NCBI RefSeq assembly: GCF_902148845.1
Contig: NC_043757.1
Coordinates: 5,368,328-5,432,327 of the forward strand
Direction: 5' to 3'
Length of the DNA: 64,000 nucleotides
Origin: Salarias fasciatus
Lineage: Eukaryota; Chordata; Actinopteri; Blenniiformes; Blenniidae
The translations under genes and the position numbers were made by a program. The notes beneath the pieces were generated by a model. That model saw only the letters and a program-made list of their open reading frames with translations. It searched no databases and had not been told where the DNA came from. Shown here piece after piece: positions 27,225-38,540 of this stretch; the stretch's first letter is position 1, and each line of letters opens with the position of its first letter.

Positions 27225-27268
27225 TTTTATTTATTTATTTTATTTTATTTTATTTTATTTTATTTTTC
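27225..27268. repeat. (TTTTA)n pentanucleotide repeat
   Basis: About seven TTTTA units after a (TTTA)n start. Confidence 0.95.
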
Positions 27269-27954
27269 CTGTTCACCTGACAACCCGTTCTGCCACAAGG
27301 GGGAATTTTCCACCAAACCTGTTCCTTCTCTGGAGCATGTCCGAGTTGGATGGAGCAGTCATTTTACAAAACAGGAACTCTTGTGCTGACCAAATATGGA
27401 GTTAAGGTGCTTCCGGGGACATAACCTAACGACATAAAAGACGCGATGTGCACGCATCCCTCTGCAATCCGTGTACCGACATTCCTCTGGCAAGTCCTCG
27501 TTTGGCTGAATGAGGAGTGGAACTAAACGGGCTTTTTCTGACATGGAGAAGATACTGCTGCTGATTGGTAAGTCCCTCCACTTAGATGAATCAATTGGCT
27601 GCAAAGACGCACAATCCTGTTCATCCACAGAGCTGCGTAATTCCAACAGGAGGACAAACCTAAATTAGATTAACAGCAAGGCTCAACACACGCCGAATAC
27701 TGACAGCAACCCTCTAACAAGTTTAATGAAAGAAGGACTGAAAATAAGGGGAGAAGACTGAAATAACAAGAATAAAACGCGAGTAGCAGATAGTGTGACA
27801 AGAGTATAAATTTGTTTGTATCCTGGAAAAAATATGCAGACTTTAAAAATTCCAAACAAAGAAGAAGCACGGACACAGCTTCTCTTTGCAAGAATTTATT
27901 TAAATCAAGCACCACAAAACACCCTGTAAATAAAATGTAGGTCACATGTCACAG

Positions 27955-28094
27955 GCAGTATGTGGATGTGGAGTTGACAAAACATGCGAAACTTGCTGCA
28001 GCGTTCATCACGCCATGGCTGAGGAAGAAAACAGTTCAGAGAGAAAAAAGGCTTTGTGGTGTTTCGACTTGTGAAGTAGTGCTTGATGGGGAAA
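27955..28094. repeat. inverted duplication, left arm, outer part
   Basis: Reverse-complement match to about 38430-38545: CAGTATGTGGATGTGGAGTT and AAACATGCGAAACTT align with CAGTATGTAGATGTGCAGTT and AAACATGCACAACTT. The arm is interrupted at about 28095 by a LINE and resumes at about 29128. Confidence 0.8.
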
Positions 28095-29127
28095 ATATTC
28101 AAATCAAATCAAATAAAACTTTATTTGTATAGCACTTTTTCATGATCATAAAAACAACGCAAAGTGCTGAACAGTAAAAAAAACAGTCATAAAAACCGCA
28201 CCATCAATAAGTATACACCACACACACACACACCCAATTTTTTGCCCATAGCAAAGCAGAGGAGACATGGCATGGCACTAAGCATCATGGGAGAACACTA
28301 CCAGTGGGACTGTTCACACCAGGAGAAGGCGAAGGTCATTAATATTGGGGGCCCAGCACTCGACCCCCGACCCCGTCAGACCAAGGGGAACCTGCACACC
28401 GAGGTGTGGAGCCCCCCAGGCCAGCCAGGACCCAGAGGACTCGAGCGCAGTGACCTTAGCAGAGGACCGGGACCAACTCCCGGTGTGAAGGACCCCCCTC
28501 AGGAAACACTGGAGTTAAGCAGCTAAAAACATAAAAAGACAAGATACAAAGCTAATAGAAAATAAGTAAGATAAGATTATATAGTAGAAAAGTAAAATAA
28601 ATTAAAAGTACATAATAAAAATAGTGCTGTCAATTTTAATCGCGATTAATCCATTGAGGTCTGCCAATTGGGTCAAAGAAAAGAACTAGAGGATAATAGT
28701 GTTTTTTCCTGACATTGGGGCTGATTTATGAGGATTAGATTCTTCATTGCAATTAATCTCATCTTTAAAAAAGTTAATTGTTGACAGTTCTCCATGAATT
28801 AGTCACGATTAATTGCGATCAGTGTGATTAAATTGCGATCAATGTGATTAAAACTGACAGCACTAAATAAAAATAGAACGAATAAATAGGATAAGTAGGT
28901 TAAAAATAAAAATGACAAAAAGTAAAAATGATGAGGATAAGAACTATAAAAGGTCAGTTAAAAGCCAGATTAAAAAGGTGTGTTTTTAACCTCCCTTTAA
29001 AAGTATCAACAGTCTCTGCGGTCCTGAGGTTCTCTGGCAGGCTGTTCCACAGGCGGGGGCCATAATGGCTGAAGGCCGCCTCGCCAACCTCAACTCGATC
29101 AACCTCAACCAACAACTCGACAACCCG
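28095..29127 (-). mobile_element. L2-like LINE, 5'-truncated, 3' end of ORF plus 3' UTR
   Basis: On the minus strand 28954-29091 encodes GEAAFSHYGPRLWNSLPENL and RTAETVDTFKGRLKTHLF, the conserved C-terminus of L2-type (Maui-like) fish LINEs. A 3' UTR follows and ends in GTGCTATACAAATAAAG and a TTTGATTTGATTTGA tail, as in this group. The right arm of the inverted duplication lacks the segment, so its boundaries can be placed near 28095 and 29128. A 244-bp MITE (28622-28865) sits inside the 3' UTR and is therefore younger. Confidence 0.85.
28622..28865. mobile_element. hAT-type MITE with perfect 8-bp target duplication
   Basis: The left end TAGTGCTGTCAATTTTAATC and right end (reverse complement TAGTGCTGTCAGTTTTAATC) form 20-bp terminal inverted repeats with one mismatch. 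The flanks 28614-28621 and 28866-28873 are both AATAAAAA, the 8-bp duplication typical of hAT insertion. The 244-bp body is AT-rich with CGCGATTAAT repeats and no coding capacity. It is nested in the LINE 3' UTR. Confidence 0.93.
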
Positions 29128-30125
29128 TCGAGTTGTGTTGGTATTTTTTTCTGAAATGATCAAACAATAAAAGGGTGTGACAGGTGCATAGCGACTGATA
29201 AAGGCTATCGCCGACTTTACAGCTGCCTGAGGCAAGTATGCCCTTTTACTATTTACAAGACTGAATGAGCCACGTGCGCAGAGCGAAAGTTGCATGATCA
29301 GTGTTGTGAAGCAGCAGAGAGGAAGCGCGTGCCTGACGTAATCCTCGTACTGAACTACTGTGGCCTTCATATTTCACAGCTGAATCACTCTGTGGGGCTT
29401 TCCACTTCCAAGAGAGCTAAAATAAGGGCAAACTTTTCTGTGCTGACACAGCTCAGCTCAGTGTAAAACTTTACAATCTGAAACAGTTTGAGCTCCAACA
29501 CTTTAATCCCAACAAGACATGTTAGGTGTCAGGTGTGTGTTCAGTCATTCTGCTATCAAACTATGTGTGTTTTGACAAAGACCGTGTTTCTAATGTTGAA
29601 TTTTGTCCTTCTTGTCTCATTTTCTCAGTTGGATTCCTTCAGCTGTACTTCACACAGGCTGATGATCTTCCCTGCAGTGTCACTCAGACTGCTGAAGGGA
29701 CATTTTATACTGTCCAACAGTTTGATACAAGCCCTTATTTTTTTTGGATGAGCTCTACTGTAAGTTTAACTTTTCATTTTTCAATTGTGGTTTCCTGATG
29801 TCATATAAAAGAAGCAAACATATTTATTGGTGCTTTGAATCTGCAGCGTGTTGTAAGTGTCATGTTGCTCCTCATTTAGCATTTGAAAGAAAACAAAACT
29901 CAAAAGATAAGAAAGAATAAGTTAAACAATTGAAGACATACACCTAAAAACAGCCGTACCCTGCTGGAGGAAGCCTGTTTGGCAGCAGTTGATTTGGATG
30001 ATGTGCATGTTAAACGTGAGTAGTGTCTGAGAGAAAACATGAATCACAACATGTGGTCAATGCAAAAAAATGAAAAGTCCCTGCACCTGTAAAGGATTCT
30101 TTAAAGTGTGTAGGAAATGTGGCGA
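29128..30125. repeat. inverted duplication, left arm, inner part
   Basis: Close reverse-complement match to 37441-38340. Landmarks pair in order: CGAAAGTTGC, TGAATCACTCTG, GAGCTCCAACACTTTA, ACAAGACATGTTAG, TTTGACAAAGACC, the exon at 29629-29759, AAACATGAATCACAACATGT and TGCACCTGTAAAG. Identity is high over long stretches. Homology stops near 30125 on this side and near 37441 on the other. The arm contains the first recognised exon of the membrane-protein gene. Confidence 0.9.
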
Positions 30126-33100
30126 TACACTTTTCTTCTACATATTACAACCAGCATCTGAAAAGACCTTTCAGAAGCTCCACTTGTCACACACATCCTG
30201 AGGTAAACATTAGGTTTAGGTGAACTGTCAGTCTCATGATTTCCTCTTGGACTTTAGGATCACAACCTGGCCTTTCAGGTTGAAGAGCAGTTCGACAAGG
30301 TGGAGCAGGTGGTGAACTTCAACAAAACAAATCTCCTTCTGAAGGAGTGTGAGGAGGTGGTCCTCTACAAAACAACCGACTCTCAGGTATCACACAGCTA
30401 ACATATAAAGCTGCTCTCTGACACACATTTCACTGTGTCTATGGAGAATTCTGCTGGGTGTGTTTGAACTGGATCTTTCTGCTGAGCTTTGGACAATAGT
30501 CTGAATGTTTTGTTTGTTTTCTGTCTGTTTAGGGAGAACATCACACAGCTAAGTGTTCCAGTGAGTATCTGTTTGCTTATTATGAGAGAGCAGTGATGTG
30601 TTGGTGACTTCTGTCAGGCCCTCAGCAAGAGAACTGAAATGTCCACACAAGTCGACCAGAAAGAGGTTTTTAATGAAGTGGAGGTTCAAGAAGAAAAAGA
30701 TCAATTCCTTCAAGAAAATAATGAGAAGAACAAGAGTCAGAAGAAAGGAGCCAGAGTCCTGACTAAAAAGCAGACAGACAGTGGACGTTCATCTTTCCTT
30801 CTGTCCTGGCTGGTCTCTTCACAGCATGATGCTGCCTCCACCGTGCTTCACTGTAGGGATGGTTTTGTCCTGGTGATGAGCGGGGCCTGTTTCCCTCAAA
30901 CATGACTGCCAGTCACAGCAAAGAGTTCAGATTTGATCTCCTCCGACCAGAGAATCAGTTTTCCTGCTCTGAGTCCTTCAGGTGTATTAGATCAAACTCC
31001 AGGTGGGCTGCTGTTTGTCTTTTGCTCATGAGCAGCTTCCATCTGACCACTGGACTACACAGCCCTGACTGGCGGGTCGATGCAGAGATGGTCGTTCTTC
31101 CGGAAGGTTCTCCTCTCTTCACAGGCCTCTTTTCCACCAAATCGTGGCCGGCACCCAAAATTGAACTGGTTCTTGGGCTTTTCAGGAACCACTTTCTTCC
31201 TGGTCCAGATCAGGCCCCTGCCACTCATCGACTGAGCCCAGCCCTGGGGGCGGAGTTACAGCGACAGCTGATCTCCGAACACACTCCGGCTGGGGGGGGG
31301 GGGGGCGGGGGGGGGGGGGGGGGGGGGGGGGGGGTGGGTGATTGTGGAGCAGCGTGGGGCTCGCATCAGGGCCGATCACTAAGTTTAGACGTCTGTTCAG
31401 CTCCAGAAGAGTTCTGGAGGTTCTGAACTTCTTCTATTGGTAGATTATGGAGCCACTGAGTTTACTGGCATCTTCAAAGCAGAGGAAATGGTTCTGGACC
31501 TTGAACCAGATCTGTTTTTGGAGAGAATCCTGTCTCAGAGCTCTACAGACAGTGAAGGTCAGTGCAGGTTGTCAAACAGGAAGTGGTCATGTGACATGAG
31601 ACTCTCAGACTGGAGCACTAAGATCAGGGAAAATGTGGAAAAACCTGAAGACACCTTGAAAACAATCAAAGAAGTGAAAAGTGATCTACATTGTATCATG
31701 TAAAGTTTGAGTCCAATCTGATCTTCTTTCTCTTTTTTAGCCATTTGCAGGAAGACGCTGCCTGAACCAGCAGGAACAGGTAATAAACTGGGTTATGGAT
31801 AAGATTCATTAAAAGTGTTGATCAGGGTTGAACTGATGCCTGATTCACTCACTGTTTGCTGATATTGTCATTCTCAGCCTCTTGAGGCAGAATGTTTGTT
31901 GACTGATTAATGAAAACATGCAAATTAAGACGTTAAAAGTAGTTTGACCACAGATGGACTCCACTGAAGCTGTAGAAACATCTCGAGGAGGATCAGTGGA
32001 AACAGGGAGAAGCTGAGCTCAGCTCAGAGTTTCATGGAAAACACTGAAACAAGTGAAGCTCGGCGCAGGCTACCAAACAGGAATTTATTCATGTGACATG
32101 AGACACTCAGACAGGAAGATGTGGAAGAAACTAAAGACTCCTTGAAAATATTTAAACAAGACAGAAGTGAGCTACGAGTCAGAGGTGTGACAGTTTTAGG
32201 TTATTATTGCATCGTGTAAAGTCTAATGTGATCTTCTCTCTCTTCTTTTAAGCTGTTTCCATTCAGAAACAGCCTGAACCAGCAGGAAGAGGTAATGAAA
32301 CATGTTTAGGATTTTTCACATTCATTGAAAGTTGCTGGAAAGGTTGACCTGAAGCCTGACTCACTGTCTGTGTTATCTGACACCTCATATGGGTTATCTT
32401 TGCCCTCATTAAACTCCCAGGTCCACTCCTTAACCCAGTGTTTGAACTGTTTATAACAACAGTACCAAACAGTGTTATGGAGGCTCGATACGCAGTTTGT
32501 CTCCCAGCAGAGAAAATAAAACCCAGACTTACAGATCAGTCTGTAGAGACTTGATACAGTGAAACCCCACTGGAGAACAGAGCTCATCTCAGGAGCAAAT
32601 CTGCTGAAGACTTGAGTGCGAACAGGTTCAAATTCGTTCAGAATTGTGGGAACTGATCTCCTGATGGAGCACGCTGATGATTGTGTCTCATCTGGACTAC
32701 AGCTGTTCATTGAGCACATTTGCCTTCATTGATCTGCAGTATCACTCGTGTGTGTAGCACATGAGATTATCCAAAACACTGTGAGAGGAATTTATACTAA
32801 TGTGGTAATTTATTCACAACATGCAACACTTTAACATGGCCTGGATTATATTTGTGGACTTCAGTGTCTCTGTTGTTCCTCTTCTTTGGTCTTGTGATCT
32901 TTTTTTCCACCGCTTTGACTTTGACAGATCATTCCCACAGTCACTGATAAAATCACTGTGGATTCAGACTGAGTGTAAAATCAGTGTGAAGCAGGTTCAT
33001 GAAAATGTGACTCTTTGTTCTGTTAACAGGGCATTTTTGGATGTATTTTAGCCTTGGACTCCTGCTGGTCCTGGTCGTAGTCGTGGTTTTCGTCATCATG

Positions 33101-33269
33101 TGCCGCAACTCAGATCGGCTGCCCAGGTGTGTTGAATCACAGTAAATATTAAACTCTGTGTTTCTGCTCTGATCTGACCTCTTCTGAGTCACTGCTTGTT
33201 TTTTTCAGCATCCGCAGCATGCTCGGTTTCAAAGAGGTGCAGCAAGAACCCAGAGAGCAGGATCTGTAG
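29629..33269 (+). CDS. unrecognised single-pass membrane protein gene, seven exons (5' exon not found)
   Basis: Exons 29629-29759, 30258-30386, 30533-30560, 31741-31779, 32253-32291, 33030-33126 and 33209-33269 all have GT-AG introns and mutually consistent phases, ending in TAG at 33267. The first two encode about 86 residues with two Cys (DDLPCSVTQT and LLKECEEVVL) and an NKT glycosylation site, probably the ectodomain. A short linker follows, then two near-identical 13-residue hinge exons (..LPEPAGT, ..QPEPAGR), then a hydrophobic helix (YFSLGLLLVLVVVVVFVIMC) and a 25-residue tail ending EQDL. This suggests a small type I cell-surface protein, possibly immune-type. I do not recognise the family. 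No signal-peptide exon was found; it may lie upstream or be lost. A Tc1 remnant and a G tract occupy the third intron. Confidence 0.6.
30804..31130 (-). mobile_element. Tc1-like transposon fragment (transposase piece)
   Basis: The minus strand encodes TISASTRQSGLCSPVVRWK, LLMSKRQTAAHLEF and HLKDSEQEN, then, after a shift, a degenerate WSEEIKSELF-like stretch. This is the HTH-to-DDE part of Tc1-family transposases (typically ..SGLYGRVARRKPLLSKRHMAARLEFAKRHLKDS). The plus-strand CATGATGCTGCCTCCACCGT corresponds to the HGGGSIM region. Both terminal repeats are missing and frames are broken. The fragment sits in an intron of the membrane-protein gene. Confidence 0.85.
31131..31290. repeat. non-autonomous DNA-element fragment
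   Basis: GCCTCTTTTCCACCAAATCG and the internal TTCAGGAACCACTTTCTTCC resemble the TTTCCACC-type ends of common teleost Harbinger-like or hAT MITEs. It abuts the Tc1 remnant on one side and the G tract on the other. Weak call. Confidence 0.35.
31292..31334. repeat. poly(G) tract, 43 bases with one C
   Basis: G run with a single C at 31306, in the third intron of the membrane-protein gene. It could form a G-quadruplex in the transcript. Length is likely to vary between individuals and assemblies. Confidence 0.93.
31550..32340 (+). repeat. 512-bp tandem duplication carrying the hinge exon
   Basis: About 31550-31830 and 32040-32340 are direct repeats. Both contain AGGTTGTCAAACAGG or AGGCTACCAAACAGG, CATGTGACATGAGAC, CTCAGAC, GAAGACACCTTGAAAA or AAAGACTCCTTGAAAA, ATCTTCT-pyrimidine-AG and a 39-bp exon. 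The offset of the two exons is exactly 512 bases, so the 13-residue hinge segment was duplicated with its intron flanks, keeping phase 1-1. Confidence 0.88.
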
Positions 33270-34171
33270 GCTGCACGTGGCTAAAAACCAGGTTTTCTCC
33301 TTCACTGTGAGGATTCATCCTGTTGTTTTTACTGGCTTTTGCCAAAAACAAAAACACATCATATTTACACAAAATTTCACTCAAAAATCATGAAATATGC
33401 TTAATTCTGGTCACTTTTACACTTTTCCCACATATTGTATTTGAGTTAAAAGACACTATATGTTGTTGAAATTTTCACTTTTGTAACTTTGAAAAGTGCC
33501 TCACTGAAATGTTCCTCTTTCAAGTTTTTTAATGAATGTCTTATAAAAGCTTTATATTTCTGAACAGGAGTAATTGGATTCTTCAACCTTAACTGTAATT
33601 AATAATGGCCTGAAAATATCCTGCTGCAGCACGAAGATGTGATGGAAAAACATTTTCGTTCTCATATTTGTACTTAGTGGAATTAGTTTCTTTCAGAAGT
33701 TTTAGGTATACTGGAAAGACAATCTTTACTCCTCAGGTTTCACTTTGTTTTTATTCAGATTGTGCTTATGTCAGTGTAACGGAAAATTTAGAAATATGTA
33801 ATTTATATATTTGATATTTATTTTTGATGAATCTGTCATTACAATTTGCAGTGACATATATGTATATGTACATATATATTTGTGTGTGTGTGTGTGTCCT
33901 AAATCCTTTACATTAATATATATTCTCTTATTTATTTTCAGTGGATAAGTTTGTCTTGACTTAAATATTGTTATGTTTTATATGTTAGAGCCATTGTAAT
34001 ATATACAGCACCGTGTTTATTGCATCATTTCGGTAGTGGGTTGATATTATAGTATAAATGAACATGTAAATGTGGAGGCAAATTTGATATTGATCTGGTG
34101 TCCTGCCTTTTGTAATTAGTTTGATTTATCCACAGGCTGCTGTTCTTTGCCTTTTCCTATGTTGAACTGTG
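33270..34171. other. probable 3' UTR and downstream sequence
   Basis: AT-rich sequence after the TAG stop at 33267. It contains a TATATATG/TG simple tract near 33855-33897. No other gene is recognised. Confidence 0.4.
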
Positions 34172-34179
34172 GTTGCTGT

Positions 34180-35551
34180 TAGTGATGTGTCGTTCGCGAA
34201 CGTAATGGCTCTATGAGCCGGGAGCCGGCTCCCCACCAATCAGGAGCCGGCTCCCTTCGAGATGCTTTTTTTCTCTGTCTGCACTGCTTGTGTGCTGAGC
34301 AGAGGGGGGAGGGGCTGCAGCCGAGCACACACACACACACAGCAGCAGCACAGTGAGCACAGGAATGGGTCAAGAGAGGAGAGAGAGTGCAATATGGGGG
34401 ACAAAAAGAAATTAGTCATATCAGGAAAAGGAGCCAAATTTGGACTCATTTTAATTATATTGATGGCTCCAAAAGCAGAGTGCATTGTCTGCAAGACCAA
34501 AATGTCATATAGTCCCCTCTGAGAGAATCTTCTCTAAACAGGTCAGATAATCACCGATGGAAGAAGCCAAATCAGTCGCTCAAAGCTGAGGCACTTGGCG
34601 TTTCTAAATGCCAATCTTCAGTAGAGAGTGCTGATTTTTTTCTTTTTGTTTTACACATTTTAATTTTTTTTTTTTTTTTTTTTTGCATGTTTTTCAGGGG
34701 TTCTGTGTTGTTTCAGTCTAAATTGGTCAAAAGTTGAATTGTAAATAGATAAAAGTTCTTGTATTTTATAGTTTATTTATAGCATTGAAGAGTTAATATT
34801 TGTAATTTTTATTTTGTGGTTTTGAATTTTTTTTCAGGGATTCTGTGTTGTTGTTTGACTTTAAATTTGTTGAGTGTATAAAAAGCTAAAATTGTTTGTA
34901 TTTGAGAATTTATTTTTTTGTAGATCTGTAAATCAGTCTGAACCAGAGCAGCTGTGGCTACAATAGTAGCTTACCACCACCGAGTATGGTGTGAACAGGT
35001 TAATGTGATATTGCAGTGTGAAGCGCTTTGGGCTCTGGTATACAGGGTAAAAAGCGCTATACAAGTGTAGTCCACTTACCATTTACCATTTAAATTTATA
35101 TTTCGTGTGTTTTTCAGGGATCCTGTGTTTCACTTTAAATCTGTTAAGTATAAAAAAGCTAAAAGTTTATTCTTGTATTTCATAGTTTATTTGTTGTTGC
35201 ACTGAAAAGTAAATATTTGTAATTTACATTTTGTTGTGTCATGTGTTTTTCAGGAATTCTGTGTTGCTTGACTTTAAAGTTGCTTAGTATAAAAAAGTTA
35301 AAAGGTTAAATTAGTTGAAAGTTCACTGCAGAGTGAAAAAATAAAGGCTATCATAATATAGTAGTATAATAAATTTTTTTATTAATTATTAACTCATTTT
35401 GTGCATAATGTTACATTATTATTGGTAATATATCGATTAAAGCAACAAAAAAAATCTGAAGAGCCGTTTGGGAGCCAAAAGAGCCGGCTCTTTTTAGTGA
35501 GCCGAACTGAAGGAGCCGGTTCCCTAAAAAGAGCCGGAATTCCCATCACTA
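34180..35551. mobile_element. hAT element, 1372 bp, perfect target duplication, defective
   Basis: Ends TAGTGATG...CATCACTA are flanked on both sides by GTTGCTGT (34172-34179 and 35552-35559), the 8-bp hAT signature. The palindromic motif GAGCCGGCTC and variants recur near both ends (34216-34260, 35459-35536), probably subterminal transposase-binding repeats. A short plus-strand frame at 34398-34520 encodes APKAECIVCKTKMSYS, resembling the Cys-x2-Cys start of a BED zinc finger; no transposase domain follows. The interior has GTTTTTCAGGGATTCTGTGT-like near-repeats. It is a non-autonomous deletion derivative. Confidence 0.92.
34937..35093 (+). mobile_element. LINE/SINE 3'-tail fragment nested in the hAT element
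   Basis: GTGTGAAGCGCTTTGGGCTC, AAAAAGCGCTATACAAGTG and the ACCATTTACCATTTA tail are the 3' end of a very common teleost retroposon family. It lies inside the hAT element, so it is either a later insertion or was carried by the element. Confidence 0.6.
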
Positions 35552-35559
35552 GTTGCTGT

Positions 35560-36900
35560 TGTCTGCCGAGCCGGCAGAGGGCAAGCTGAAATCTTGTTTG
35601 TAGTGGTTTTGGAAGGGGGCGGCTCTCTGTCGAAAACAGTTTTTGACCGCGCAAGAGAGCGAACATGGAAAGGTAGCCTACTTTGATGTTGAATGTCGAT
35701 CTAAACAAGGTTTTTTGTGGATCTGGTAGTGGACCGGAAACATTTAGATTTTTGTAAAGCCTACTTTGTTCATTCTGGACCGGAATGAATCATCTTTTAA
35801 GCTCAGCTTGTCTGGATTGTTGGAAGCACGCGTCCAAACATGACCCCGTCCACAACTTTTCTATATTTAGAGTTTTTTCATGGTTCTCAATCAGGTTCTC
35901 TTTCGCCACCAAATACTGAGTAGAGAAAGGAAGTAATTGTTCTGAAGTGCTGAGCCAAAGCAAACAAACAAAAACTGAGTTGATATTTAAAGAGTTCCTG
36001 TACAAATGTGTATCGTGGCAATCACAAGAACATATAAAATTTTGCCATAACAATTTTGATTTCAATATCATTTTTTACCTGAAATTTTTTGCTTTTTAGC
36101 ACTTTATCTTAAGATCACACCTGTGAAGTTGCCATTAGGAAACACTGAAAGCATGAAGCTTCTGGGAAACATCTGTTTGAGACGCTCAGATCCCTGTCCA
36201 CCTCTTCTTTTCCATCAATTCAACAGAACAGTGTTGAATAGAAGCTGAGCTGAAACTGCTGGAATCCTGAATGTAATTGCACAGTCTGAGTCAGCGCTCT
36301 AAATGTCACGTAGCATTCAGGGAAGTCACTGTATTCTTTACTTTGCTGTGAAGAACTAATAATAATTATAATGAGAATAACTATAATAATTTAGATTTTT
36401 AACAGTTTGTAAATATATCTGAATAGAGATGTGGAACATGACTGCATTGTATTGTTTGTGTTTTAATCTTTATGCTTCTGTTACGTTCTGTCTCTTACTT
36501 CAGCTTGCCTTCATGATGAATCTTGTTGATTTGTCCCTCTACTGGAAATGAAATGGACTAACAAATATTTTTCTTCTGAGAGGGAGTCTTTTCTTTCAGA
36601 CGGTAGCGTGGTGGGTGGGGGGTGGAGGTGGGTGGGGGGTCCGATAAGTCTTGTGACGGATGACTCAGATGTCTGCAAACAGGTTGCTGGTACGTGCGCA
36701 CCTGCATGTGTGCACAAAAAGTGTTGAAACACGAAAGAGAACAATTTCTTTCACACAAATAGATTCTCACAAATGTGAGAACAGCATTTCAACAGTAACA
36801 AAAACTCATTCTGCGCTCTTGTACATGTTGTAACTTGACACCGTCACTTACAGTGCTCCACATTTTCTCTTAAGACACAAAGTTGGGAAACTCCTTTGAA
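35560..36900. other. gene-free stretch
   Basis: No exon matching the second or later exons of the membrane-protein gene was found here on the minus strand, although the inverted arm at 37441 points this way. No other gene is recognised. Confidence 0.45.
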
Positions 36901-36917
36901 CCGAACACATTTTAATC

Positions 36918-37440
36918 CCACAGAACGCCAGAGGAGGTGCGCCAGCAAGAGGAAGTGAGTCGGTGTGCCAGAGCCGTTTCCCAGGGCCAACGAGGCCGCT
37001 GGATGAGACGGGATGATGTGGAGAGGAGAAAGATCACGTGGACTGGGCTGTGGGGGATGGAATCAAATGTATTGAGCTCCGTTATCAGAGCAACATACGA
37101 GGTCCTGCCGAGTTCCACCAACCTACATCTCTGGATGTTTTGGTTTATGTTCCCCATTTTTGCATGCCCTGTCTCACCTGTTTGTCTGTTCCTCGTGTTC
37201 TCCTGCCTGGTGTCCTACCTCGTTAGTGCCCTAATGTGCCTCACCTGTGTCTACCTTATTCAAAGCCTGCATCCCTCACTTGTCCTGGTTGGTTTGTTGT
37301 GGGTTGTCTGTGTGTTCCTGCGTCCCTGCCTGTACCTCAGCTCAGCTTGCCCTGCGTTCTTGTTTCCCTGCATACCTGGAAATAAACAAGCTGAACTCTG
37401 CCTGACTGCCTGCGTGTGGGTCCTTCATCCTGCGCCCGTG
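36918..37440 (+). mobile_element. LTR-like fossil fragment, possibly a solo LTR
   Basis: A pyrimidine-rich stretch with an AATAAA signal at 37380 and an end in CCGTGACA resembles the LTR of Gypsy-type fish retrotransposons. Its right end coincides with the point where the inverted arm begins. The left end is uncertain and no internal region is present. It is an old, broken fossil, and the family is tentative. Confidence 0.35.
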
Positions 37441-38540
37441 ACAAATTCCTACACACTTTAAAGAAGGCTTTACAGGTGCAGACACTTTGCATGCTTTAAG
37501 TTGACCACATGTTGTGATTCATGTTTTCTCAGACACGACTCGGGTTCAACATGCACATCATCCAAATCAACTGCTGCCAAACATGTATGACTGCTTTCAG
37601 GTGTATGAGGTCTTTAATTGTTTAACTTTGTTACTTTTGAGTTTAATTTTCTTTCAAATGCTAAATGGTGAAGGATGTGACAAATACAACACACTGCACA
37701 ATTCAAAGCACCAATAAATGTTTGCTTCTTTTGTATGACATCAGGAAACCACAATTTAAAAAAAAGTTAAACTCACAGCAGCAAAAAAAAAAAAATCCAG
37801 ATTTGTATCAAACTGTTGGACAGTATAAAATGTCCCTTCAGCAGTCTAGATCATCAGCCTGTGTGAAGTAAAACTGAAGGAATCCAACTGAGAAAATGAG
37901 ACAAGAAGGACAGAAGTCAACATTAGAAACATGGTCTTTGTCAAAACACACATAGTTAGATAACATGACTGAGCACACACCTGACCCCTAACATGTCTTG
38001 TTGGGACTAAAGTGTTGGAGCTCAAACTGTTTCATGTTGTCAAGTTTTACTTTGAGTACAGTCAGCAGTGGGAGGTTCGCCTTTATTTTAGTCATCTGGA
38101 AAGTGGAAAGCCCGGCAGAGTGATTCAGCCAAAATACAAAGGTCACAATAGTTCAATATGAATATTACATCCTTCACCCTTCCTCTCCGCTGATTTGCAG
38201 CTTTGATCACGCAACTTTCGTTCTCTGCACGTGTCTCAATCATTCATTGGAACAGTAGAAGCGCGCAGCGCACCAGACAGCTCTCGAATCAAGACGATTA
38301 CCAGCAGCTACGGACCCGTTGTCACATCCTCTCATTCCGGAAGAGAACCATGTGGCAACTCGAGAGAGACACGGGAGTAGAATGTTTTTCTCCTCAAACA
38401 TTTCGGGAAAAAACAAAGTGGAAATACCGTAGGCTACAATAGAGATGTTTTTTTCCTCTGAGAATTGCTTTCTTTATCAGTGACGGAGGGATGCACGCCG
38501 CAGCATGAAGTTGTGCATGTTTTGCGAACTGCACATCTAC

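Noticed and set aside
29526-29628. Open frame running into the 29629 exon as its coding start
   Set aside because: It begins at a GTG, not ATG, and includes the TTTTCTCAG acceptor; the inverted copy is also disrupted. Intron is more likely.
35394-35708. 104-residue minus-strand frame
   Set aside because: It spans the right end of the hAT element and unrelated flank, so it cannot be one ancient gene.
36937-37461. 174-residue plus-strand frame
   Set aside because: It falls in the LTR-like fossil and shows no conserved domain.
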